From Cyanobacteria bacterium UBA8803 (GTDB lineage: Bacteria > Cyanobacteriota > Cyanobacteriia > Cyanobacteriales > Coleofasciculaceae): a DNA stretch of 10,115 bases. Position numbers and translations under genes: made by a program. The DNA is taken from contig DNXU01000607.1 in NCBI GenBank assembly GCA_003505715.1, positions 212 through 10,326 of the forward strand, read 5' to 3'. The notes beneath the pieces were generated by a model that saw only the letters and a list, made by a program, of their open reading frames with translations, was not told where the DNA came from and searched no databases. Positions 4,985-10,115 of the stretch are shown piece by piece (positions within the stretch are counted from its first letter, which is position 1; every line of letters begins with the position of its first letter).

Positions 4985-6502
4985 ATGAAGTTACGCGAGT
5001 TATTGGCCACAATTCCTGACCTAGTGCAAATGCCGGATCATCCAGCACTGAAGGCTGAGGTGAAAGGATTGTCTACTAATTCCCATGCCTGCAACCCAGG
5101 GGATTTATTTATTGGGATGCCAGGAACGCGAGTGGATGGTGGTGAGTTTTGGGCAAGTGCGATCGCATCTGGGGCTGTGGCTGCCTTAATTTCTCCCCAA
5201 GCTGCCCAAAAATGTCCTCCCGAAGCTAAGGGCGAGTCCGGAGAAATTCCCTATGTCATTTCCGCAAAGGATATGAATGTAGCCTGTGCTGCGGTAGCAG
5301 CAGCCTTCTATGGTTATCCGGTTGAGCAACTCAAGCTGATTGGGGTGACTGGGACTAATGGCAAAACAACCACCACCCATCTGATTGAGTTTCTGCTTAC
5401 TCATAGCCAATTGCCCACAGCGCTGTTCGGCACGCTTTATGCCCGCTGGCAAGGCTTTCAGCAAACAGCGGTGCATACCACGCCGTTTCCTGTAGAACTG
5501 CAACAACAATTGCGGTTGGCTGTGGCAGCAGGATGTCAGTTCGGGGTGATGGAAGTGAGTTCCCACGCCCTATCTCAAGGTAGGGTCATGGGTTGTGAGT
5601 TTGAGGTGGCTGTATTTACCAATCTGACCCAGGATCATTTAGACTTCCACCGCGATATGGAAGATTACTTCGGAGCCAAGACCTTGCTGTTTACTCCAGC
5701 TTACCTCCAAGGGAAGGCGATCATTAATGCCGACGACCCCTACGGACAAAGGTTAATTGAGCAGCTGCCACCGGAGCGAGTCTGGTCTTACAGTATCCAA
5801 AATAGTTCGGCAGATCTGTGGACGAGTGACCTGAGGTACGAACCAACTGGAGTCAGCGGTATCCTGCATACTCCTGCCGGTGATGTAGCTTTTCAATCGC
5901 CTTTGGTAGGCCAGTACAATTTGTCTAACGTGCTGGCAGCGGTTGGTGCGGTTTTAGATCTGGGGCTGGATTTAGAACCAACCGTCGCCACCTTGCCCCA
6001 ATTTCCTGGTGTGCCCGGACGGATGGAAAGGGTACAGATCCACTCCGCACAGGACATCAGCGTTATTGTCGATTATGCCCACACGCCCGATAGCCTGGAG
6101 AATTTGCTTAAAGCCGCACGACCCTTCATCCAAGGCCGAATGATTTGCGTGTTTGGTTGCGGGGGCGATCGCGATCGCACCAAGCGTCCCAAAATGGGGA
6201 AAATTGCTGCCGAACTGGCCGATCTGGCTCTGGTCACCTCAGATAACCCACGCACTGAAGACCCAGAAAGGATTATCCAAGATATTTTGGAGGGCATTCC
6301 GCCATCGGTGGCACCTCTAGTGATTAGTGATCGCGCCACGGCGATCCGCACCGCGATCTTACAGGCCCAACCAGGAGACGGCGTCTTGATTGCTGGGAAG
6401 GGTCACGAAGATTACCAAATCCTAGGGACTGAAAAAATCCATTTCGACGACCGAGAGCAAGCGCGAAATGCTGTGGGTGAGCGATTAGGGATTAGAGATT
6501 AA
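4985..6502 (+). CDS. murE: UDP-MurNAc-L-alanyl-D-glutamate--meso-DAP ligase MurE
   Basis: Cytosolic ATP-dependent ligase that adds meso-diaminopimelate to UDP-MurNAc-L-Ala-D-Glu in peptidoglycan synthesis. It has 505 residues from the ATG at 4985, normal for MurE. An upstream frame opens at 4928 (524 residues), but 4985 has GAGGAG 9 nt ahead and begins MKLRELL as expected. The N-terminal UDP-binding domain has PGDLFIGMPGTRVDG (about 38-52). The central ATPase has the P-loop TGTNGKTT (122-129) and TTPFP (about 165-169). The likely carbamylated lysine is K232 in YFGAK. The C-terminal domain has GRMER, VDYAHTPDS (362-370), GGDRDRTKR, the DAP-specificity motif DNPR (420-423) and GKGHEDYQ (471-478). 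DNPR shows that the third peptide residue is meso-DAP rather than lysine. All key residues are present. The gene carries overlapping HIP1 sites at 6165-6178 and ends before a strong terminator. Confidence 0.98.
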   Translation: MKLRELLATIPDLVQMPDHPALKAEVKGLSTNSHACNPGDLFIGMPGTRVDGGEFWASAIASGAVAALISPQAAQKCPPEAKGESGEIPYVISAKDMNVACAAVAAAFYGYPVEQLKLIGVTGTNGKTTTTHLIEFLLTHSQLPTALFGTLYARWQGFQQTAVHTTPFPVELQQQLRLAVAAGCQFGVMEVSSHALSQGRVMGCEFEVAVFTNLTQDHLDFHRDMEDYFGAKTLLFTPAYLQGKAIINADDPYGQRLIEQLPPERVWSYSIQNSSADLWTSDLRYEPTGVSGILHTPAGDVAFQSPLVGQYNLSNVLAAVGAVLDLGLDLEPTVATLPQFPGVPGRMERVQIHSAQDISVIVDYAHTPDSLENLLKAARPFIQGRMICVFGCGGDRDRTKRPKMGKIAAELADLALVTSDNPRTEDPERIIQDILEGIPPSVAPLVISDRATAIRTAILQAQPGDGVLIAGKGHEDYQILGTEKIHFDDREQARNAVGERLGIRD

Positions 6503-6540
6503 TCCCAATTGCCTGGACACTATATAACCTCAGTATTACT

Positions 6541-6571
6541 CCCCTCCTTATTTCGAGCAAGGGGGGATTTT
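6541..6571 (+). terminator. Intrinsic terminator of murE
   Basis: CCCTCCTT (6542-6549) pairs with AAGGGGGG (6559-6566), giving 8 bp with one G-U pair and a 9-nt loop. ATTTTA follows at 6567-6572. It lies 40 nt past the murE stop. Confidence 0.75.
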
Positions 6572-6609
6572 AATTGCGTGATCGCTGATGATGAATTTTC
6601 TCTCCGCTT

Positions 6610-6831
6610 CTATATTTGTTTTTCACAAGTTATTCTATAATAAAAATCTCCCTCAGGGTTTAGCGAAAACATTCGCTCTGCCATATGCAAGCTTCTGCTC
6701 CCAAAACTACTCAAATAGCTGCCACGGACGGGATGCTGTCTGCCATCTAGACTTTCTGCATAGAGGTAAAAGCTGGCATTCCTAGTTTTTATATCTTGAT
6801 TGTAATCAGCTACTACAACCTCATCACCGAA
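6610..6831 (-). pseudogene. Start-less 73-codon open frame, possible gene remnant
   Basis: On the minus strand a frame runs open from just after a TAA (6834-6832) to a TAG (6612-6610). It encodes a protein-like sequence with segments such as GDEVVVADYNQDIKTRNAS and YAESLDGRQHPVRGSY. The composition is balanced (acidic, basic and aromatic residues mixed), unlike its plus-strand shadow, which is Phe/Ser/Cys-rich. No ATG, GTG or TTG lies near its beginning; the first ATG is at codon 50. A short ATG frame further upstream on the same strand (MSFYGSSVLSMPNQ) is out of frame, consistent with a frameshifted, decayed gene. No family recognised. It could also be chance. Confidence 0.35.
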
Positions 6832-7043
6832 TTAGATGCTTGCTTAATTGGAGCTTTAATTATTGATTTGGCATACTAAGTACTGAAGAACCATAAAAAC
6901 TCATATAAATCTCAGGGTTAAATAGATAATTTAAAGTAATTATGTAATTATATCCCCTAGTACAACATTGTAACATTGCAATAGTGCAGGAGTAAAACAG
7001 GGCTGCTCTCTGTAATTCATTACTGAACGCTCAGAGCAAGATG
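6832..7043. other. AT-rich intergenic DNA, no gene seen
   Basis: No credible coding frame or RNA gene was found. The stretch contains TACAACATTGTA (6961-6972, a TACAA/TTGTA inverted repeat), a nearby repeated ACATTG, and TGCTCT/AGAGCA (7004-7009 with 7033-7038). The end next to 7043 would be the flanking target DNA of the IS element and therefore the source of its present RNA guide. Confidence 0.5.
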
Positions 7044-7200
7044 GTGACATCCTCCTACACTAAATGCGAAGCGCATTATAGTGTAGGCTTCCCAAGAATC
7101 ACTTCTTCGGGTTCCTGGTTGCTCTCTTACGAGATCTCGACACTTGCCTAGGCTCCCGTTGCCCCAGCCCCCGGTAGATCGTCTGCACAGGCAGTTTCCA
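7044..7200 (-). ncRNA. Predicted omega RNA (reRNA) of TnpB
   Basis: In TnpB elements the guide RNA is transcribed across the 3' end of tnpB and the right end, and the spacer is the DNA just outside. Here the interval from the tnpB 3' end to the right end holds three stems in minus-strand order. These are the palindrome CGAGATCTCG (7139-7130), a bulged hairpin CCC-G-AAGAA/TTCTT-GGG (7111-7091), and the long right-end hairpin (7087-7054). The guide would begin about 7043 and run downward (CATCTTGCTCTGAGCG...). The 5' limit is arbitrary. The presence of the RNA is inferred from family biology plus the visible folds. Confidence 0.45.
7054..7087 (-). repeat. Right-end hairpin of the IS605-type element
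   Basis: CCTACACTA (7054-7062) pairs with TAGTGTAGG (7079-7087), and AATGCG (7063-7068) pairs with CGCATT (7072-7077). This leaves one unpaired A (7078) and a 3-nt AAG loop: 15 bp with a single bulge, typical of the subterminal hairpins recognised by IS200/IS605 transposases. Confidence 0.75.
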
Positions 7201-8359
7201 TTCCCGTCTGGCCAACGGTACTGATTAACTTAATTCCTCTGTTTCTAATATTCTGACCTGCTGCCACATCCCGATCAGTTTTGTAATTGCAATGAGGGCA
7301 ATCGTGGATTCTAACACTCAGGTCTTTTTTGACTTCACCACCACATTCAGGACATTCCTGAGAAGTCCCCCTTGCATCAACTACACCAAAGAATTTACCT
7401 CTCTTCCAGCAGACATATTTAACGATGGTTCTGAATTGACCAAAACCAGCATCAAGCATATGTTTGCCAAACATCCCTTTAGCGCTGGTGCGATAGTCCA
7501 GGTCTTCCATGAAGACCATATCACCCGCATCACAAAGGGCGTGTGCTTGTTTGTAATGGAAATCCTTTCTCGTGTTGTCAATTTGATGGTGAAGTCTAGC
7601 CACCTTGATGCGTTGTTTCTCGTAATTCTTAGACCGCTTCTGTTTTCTATACAGTCTGCGTTGCAGCACTTTCAGCCGACTTTGCAGCCTCTTAAAAAAC
7701 TTAGGTGGTTTGACGAGAACACCATCACTAGTTGCCAAGAACTTGGACAGCCCGATATCAACACCGATGGGATGACCATGAGGTATTGGGTCAGGGACAC
7801 TGATATTACATTGCAAGGAGATAGATGCATACCACTTGTCAGCTTTCCTCAAGATTCTTGCCTGTTTAACAACAAATCCTGTCGGGATAGGTCGATGCAG
7901 GTTAATTGGGATTGCCCCTATCTTAGGCAATTTAAGATGCAAGTTCGTTACTGGGTTTTCCTTGAATTGAGGAAACAGCAACGACTTGAACTGACCGAAC
8001 TTCTTGAATCTAGGAAAGCCAAAACCTCTTTCTTGAAAGTATTCCCAACCACGATGCAGTTGTTTAATAGCTTGCTGGAGAACTTGAGAAGGGACTTCGC
8101 TCAATTTGGGGAATTCCTTCTTGGCTTTTGGCAAGTTGTTAAGTTGCTGAATTTCGTGGGGAAACTTTAACTCAGGAGAAAGGATGTATTCTTTCTCTAT
8201 GGAGCATCTATCTGCCAAGCACTTCCTGCTATCGCACCAATCTTTTATCTCCCGAAGCGCGTAATTATACGCCCCTCGACAGATTTCCATCCACTCAATA
8301 AGTTGTTGCTCTTGAGTGGCGTCGGGATAGATTCGATAGCGGTGAGTGATGGTCAACAT
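7148..8359 (-). CDS. tnpB: RNA-guided endonuclease TnpB
   Basis: A 403-residue nuclease of the IS200/IS605 family, ancestral to Cas12, which cleaves DNA guided by an omega RNA from its own 3' end. The N-terminal region starts with the typical ITHRYRIYPDATQEQQL. The RuvC-like nuclease carries D201 in GVDIGLSKF, E285 in VFMEDLDY, and the third acidic site in TDRDVAAGQNI (D362/D364). A four-cysteine zinc finger, CPEC (336-339) and CPHC (354-357), lies between the last two. The C-terminal tail is Gly/Ala-rich (DLPGAGATGA). Length, catalytic residues and zinc ligands are all intact, so the protein should be active. The start ATG at 8359 is preceded by TATAAT about 6 nt upstream, so the message has almost no leader. 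No transposase gene accompanies it. A long antisense frame over this gene is a shadow. Confidence 0.96.
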   Translation of the reverse strand: MLTITHRYRIYPDATQEQQLIEWMEICRGAYNYALREIKDWCDSRKCLADRCSIEKEYILSPELKFPHEIQQLNNLPKAKKEFPKLSEVPSQVLQQAIKQLHRGWEYFQERGFGFPRFKKFGQFKSLLFPQFKENPVTNLHLKLPKIGAIPINLHRPIPTGFVVKQARILRKADKWYASISLQCNISVPDPIPHGHPIGVDIGLSKFLATSDGVLVKPPKFFKRLQSRLKVLQRRLYRKQKRSKNYEKQRIKVARLHHQIDNTRKDFHYKQAHALCDAGDMVFMEDLDYRTSAKGMFGKHMLDAGFGQFRTIVKYVCWKRGKFFGVVDARGTSQECPECGGEVKKDLSVRIHDCPHCNYKTDRDVAAGQNIRNRGIKLISTVGQTGMETACADDLPGAGATGA

Positions 8360-8365
8360 TCCACT

Positions 8366-8371
8366 ATTATA
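8366..8371 (-). promoter_or_regulatory. TATAAT -10 box just ahead of tnpB
   Basis: A consensus TATAAT (minus strand, 8371-8366) ends 6 nt before the tnpB ATG. No recognisable -35 lies 16-18 nt upstream. A start at the usual distance would make the tnpB message leaderless or begin just inside the gene, so the box may instead be part of the conserved left end. Confidence 0.35.
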
Positions 8372-8401
8372 CTTTTACTCATGGCTAGCGGCGCATTAAA
8401 T

Positions 8402-8436
8402 GTCAGACAAGAGGGCATCGAACCCTCTTTTCTGAC
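8402..8436. repeat. 13-bp hairpin with one mismatch, near the left end of the element
   Basis: GTCAGA-C-AAGAGGG (8402-8415) pairs with CCCTCTT-T-TCTGAC (8423-8436): 13 pairs, one C/T mismatch and a 7-nt loop. On the minus strand the loop reads TTCGATG between GGG and CCC and resembles a tRNA T-arm, but no other tRNA arm fits around it. It may be part of the left-end structure or a separate transcription terminator. Confidence 0.5.
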
Positions 8437-8450
8437 CGCCTCTCATCCCA

Positions 8451-8508
8451 CCACTAAACTGTCAGGGGTACTCGCTACGCTCGATATATCCCCTTCCCGC
8501 TCTAGTGG
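8451..8508. repeat. Nested inverted repeat with cyanobacterial-type CTCGCTACGCTCG core
   Basis: CCACTA (8451-8456) pairs with TAGTGG (8503-8508). Inside it AGGGG (8464-8468) pairs with CCCCT (8490-8494), and the core CTCGCTACGCTCG folds back on itself around 8471-8483. Such iterated palindromic cores are common in cyanobacterial intergenic DNA. It could be a short interspersed repeat (MITE-like) next to the IS element. No open reading frame is supported in 8360-8701. Confidence 0.4.
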
Positions 8509-8540
8509 GGGTCTTCCCGGCGAGTTTGATAAAAAGGGCA

Positions 8541-8561
8541 TTTCCACCTGAGGTGGGTAAA
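8541..8561. repeat. Palindrome TTTCCACCT-G-AGGTGGGTAAA
   Basis: CCACCT and AGGTGG (8544-8549 and 8551-8556) are perfectly inverted around a single G, with partial symmetry extending outward. A one-base loop cannot form an RNA hairpin well, so a protein-binding site is more likely than a terminator. It lies about 145 nt upstream of the sensor-kinase gene. Confidence 0.35.
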
Positions 8562-8630
8562 ATTAAACACAGCTGGTTAAGACTGGACATGGGGTTTCTA
8601 AGGTGGTGAAATTTTTTCATTGGGACTGCC

Positions 8631-8659
8631 TTGTTGCTCTAGTGTATGCCCTTCATGAT
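8631..8659 (+). promoter_or_regulatory. Possible promoter of the sensor-kinase-like gene
   Basis: TTGTTG (8631-8636) and CATGAT (8654-8659) are 17 nt apart and about 40 nt upstream of the ATG. Each matches the sigma-70 consensus only moderately. No better candidate was seen between 8560 and 8701. Confidence 0.25.
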
Positions 8660-8701
8660 AAGGACTTACCAGCCTGAACTAGAAGCTAAGCGCTAACAGC
8701 T

Positions 8702-10111
8702 ATGAACCTGCCAGCAACTCCAGATTTGTCTCTTTATCAACTAACTCTGGATCATCTTGCTATTTCCCACTCTCTCAGAGTTAGTTCTGTAACGCTCAAA
8801 TCATTGGTGCAATCAATTCTTGAGGTATTGATTGAGGAAAAAATCCCAGCTACAATCTTGGTCAAGCTGCCAACTGGTGAGGGTTGGCAAGAGGAACTGA
8901 AGCGATATCAGCAGCAAGCTAGCGTCCCACCAAAGATTTATCTGTGCAGCTCCTTTGCGGATGAATTGGTAAACGTGAACGAGCCAGTTGAGCAGTTGGC
9001 AGCTCCTGAGGGCAATTCCTATATTTTTCCTCTTCAGCTCGCTGCTGGCAGTCAGCTTCAACGAGAGTACTTTTTTTTAGTCCTCTCTGAGAAGTTGAGC
9101 AATTTAATAGTAACTTATCCACTCCCTTCCACTGTCCCCCTTGAAGCAACTGCCAAACAACTCATTGAGTCATGGCTAGCGGTTTGTACGTTTGACCGAC
9201 AGGTTGTTGAGCGAGTATTGGAGGAGATCAAAAGAGCAATCGCGGTAGCTGATACCATTCCTGATGAGCTACTCGGCAATGGGGAAGTTTCATCTTCTGA
9301 GCTAAGTGACTCGGATGAGAAAACCCTACTGACCCGGGTGTTGCTCAAACAATTACAACACGCTGGGGAAAATTGGCACTCCTCTAGCGCACTTTCCCTC
9401 CATCATGAGTTGCACTACAAAGACGAGCTATTGAAGCGAGTCGCTCAGGAACTCAGGACACCGTTAACCAATATGAAAACAGCTCTGAGTTTGCTAGATT
9501 CGCCGCAACTCAAACCTGCACAGCGCCAGCGCTACATGCAGCTTCTTAATACAGAATGCGATCGCCAAAATTCCTTAATTGCTGGATTGCTAGAGCTAGT
9601 CCAGATCGACGAAGATCCCCAAGCCTTAACAATACCCTCGGTGGAGGTAGAAAACATTATTCCCGGTGTAGTCAGCACCTATCAACCCCTTGCCCAAGAG
9701 AAAGGCATCCAGCTTGGGTATACCGTGCCTGCTGAGTTGCCCTCAGTTTCCTGTTTGGAAACTTGGCTGCGCCAGATTGCCATCAATCTCCTACACAACA
9801 GTCTCAAATTTACTTCGACAGGCGGTCAGGTGAGGGTACTTGCCAGTTTACAGGGAGAATACGTTCAGCTCGCCTTTAGCGACACTGGCATCGGCATTGC
9901 CCCTAGCGAAATTCCTAAGATTTTTGATAGTTTTTACCGAGGACGGCCAACCCCTGGGGAAGACATGGGCGCCGGTTTGGGATTAACCATCGTGCAGCAA
10001 TTATTACTCCGTTGTGGCGGTTCGATTTCGGTTACCAGTAAATTGGGCAAGGGATCTAACTTCAAAGTTCTACTACCCATTGCCTATCCTTTAAGGAAGG
10101 ATGAGGGATGA
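8702..10111 (+). CDS. Sensor histidine-kinase-like protein with H-box His replaced by Gln; probable DICT-type N-terminus
   Basis: A 469-residue soluble protein without signal peptide or membrane helix. Residues about 10-170 form a sensory region beginning SLYQLTLDHLAIS, which resembles the cyanobacterial DICT domain (tentative). A linker of about 175-240 precedes a DHp-like helix pair (about 241-302) and a HATPase domain (about 350-460). The ATPase has the N-box NLLHNSLKF (362-370), G1 box DTGIGIAPSEI (394-404), F-box FDSFYRG (408-414) and G2 box GAGLGLTIV (423-431), all intact. The H-box, normally S-H-E-L-R-T-P-L, reads A-Q-E-L-R-T-P-L. The acceptor histidine is Q249 (codon CAG at 9446-9448), so ordinary His autophosphorylation there is impossible. 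It may regulate a partner kinase, transfer phosphate elsewhere, or be catalytically silent. The stop is TGA at 10109; no response regulator is visible before the window ends. Confidence 0.9.
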   Translation: MNLPATPDLSLYQLTLDHLAISHSLRVSSVTLKSLVQSILEVLIEEKIPATILVKLPTGEGWQEELKRYQQQASVPPKIYLCSSFADELVNVNEPVEQLAAPEGNSYIFPLQLAAGSQLQREYFFLVLSEKLSNLIVTYPLPSTVPLEATAKQLIESWLAVCTFDRQVVERVLEEIKRAIAVADTIPDELLGNGEVSSSELSDSDEKTLLTRVLLKQLQHAGENWHSSSALSLHHELHYKDELLKRVAQELRTPLTNMKTALSLLDSPQLKPAQRQRYMQLLNTECDRQNSLIAGLLELVQIDEDPQALTIPSVEVENIIPGVVSTYQPLAQEKGIQLGYTVPAELPSVSCLETWLRQIAINLLHNSLKFTSTGGQVRVLASLQGEYVQLAFSDTGIGIAPSEIPKIFDSFYRGRPTPGEDMGAGLGLTIVQQLLLRCGGSISVTSKLGKGSNFKVLLPIAYPLRKDEG

Positions 10112-10115
10112 GGGA

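Larger units (their letters stand above)
7044..8400 (-). mobile_element. IS200/IS605-family element, tnpB-only (IS1341-like)
   Basis: A minus-strand element with a single accessory gene, tnpB, and no tnpA transposase in the window. The right end holds a 15-bp imperfect hairpin (7054-7087) followed on the minus strand by AGGATGTCAC. The boundary is placed about 7044 by analogy with IS605-family ends, which finish a few bases after a subterminal hairpin. The left end is less clear and is put near the TTTAATGCGC segment at 8400-8391, which matches TATAATGCGC in the right-end hairpin (7080-7071) at 9 of 10 positions. No target-site duplication is expected for this family. Boundaries are estimates. 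Without tnpA it would need a transposase acting in trans. Confidence 0.7.

Noticed and set aside
5186..5566. Minus-strand ORFs inside murE (also 6073-6351)
   Set aside because: Shadows of a fully conserved murE reading frame.
6588..6785. 65-codon plus-strand ORF
   Set aside because: No ribosome site, Phe/Ser/Cys-rich composition. The opposite strand looks more like a protein.
6960..6974. NtcA-like site (GTA-N8-TAA)
   Set aside because: Deviates from GTA-N8-TAC, has no -10 at the expected distance, and no gene follows on either strand.
7292..8170. 292-codon plus-strand ORF
   Set aside because: Lies entirely antisense to the intact tnpB gene, has no recognisable domain, and has a biased composition.
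8402..8436. tRNA or tRNA fragment on the minus strand (T-arm-like GGGTTCGATGCCC)
   Set aside because: Loop position 60 is G rather than a pyrimidine, and no acceptor, D or anticodon arm can be fitted around it.
8303..8551. 82-codon plus-strand ORF with RQEGIEPSFLTASHP
   Set aside because: Begins inside tnpB in antisense and crosses hairpins. The peptide resembles spurious antisense translations of T-arm-like structures.
8813..9348. Minus-strand ORFs inside the sensor-kinase gene
   Set aside because: Antisense shadows without motifs or start signals.

Overview
This is chromosomal DNA of a cyanobacterium. The evidence is the repeated HIP1 octamer GCGATCGC (at about 204, 282, 5159 and 9558, plus two overlapping copies at 6165-6178). 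The gene set agrees: a DAP-type MurE, a small CxxC glutaredoxin-like protein, a soluble sensor kinase of cyanobacterial style, and a lone IS200/IS605-type tnpB. The genes are ordinary single-copy housekeeping and regulatory genes, separated by long intergenic stretches rich in hairpins and palindromes. A filamentous or large-genome cyanobacterium is likely, but the species cannot be named from this window.

Layout. (1) 1-980, plus strand: the 3' three-quarters of a beta-ketoacyl-ACP synthase, ending at a bidirectional terminator-like stem. (2) 3730-1023, minus strand: three genes in a row. These are a soluble protein of unknown function, an 8-helix membrane protein resembling the membrane sensor part of signalling proteins, and, 8 nt downstream of it, a helix-turn-helix protein with a basic patch and a (LDED)n acidic tract encoded by a 12-bp tandem repeat. 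(3) 3800-4532: an intergenic region with several good RNA-like hairpins, a consensus-like promoter, tRNA-Arg(UCU), and two palindromes one helical turn apart. (4) 4533-6502, plus strand: the glutaredoxin-like gene and murE, closed by an intrinsic terminator. (5) 6503-7043: AT-rich DNA with a 73-codon open frame that has no start codon, possibly a gene remnant. (6) 7044-8400, minus strand: a TnpB-only IS605-family element with an intact nuclease and a hairpin right end, expected to make an omega RNA. (7) 8400-8700: further hairpins. (8) 8702-10111, plus strand: a complete sensor-kinase-like protein whose H-box histidine is replaced by glutamine.

Functional themes. KAS and MurE belong to fatty acid and peptidoglycan synthesis. 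The minus-strand trio has the composition of a membrane-sensor plus DNA-binding-protein module, although no pathway can be assigned. The most unusual items are the H-to-Q kinase, the TnpB/omega-RNA unit, and the structured, promoter-bearing region upstream of tRNA-Arg. I do not see a clear new defence or multi-gene system. Functional statements rest on motif recognition by eye, not on database searches.
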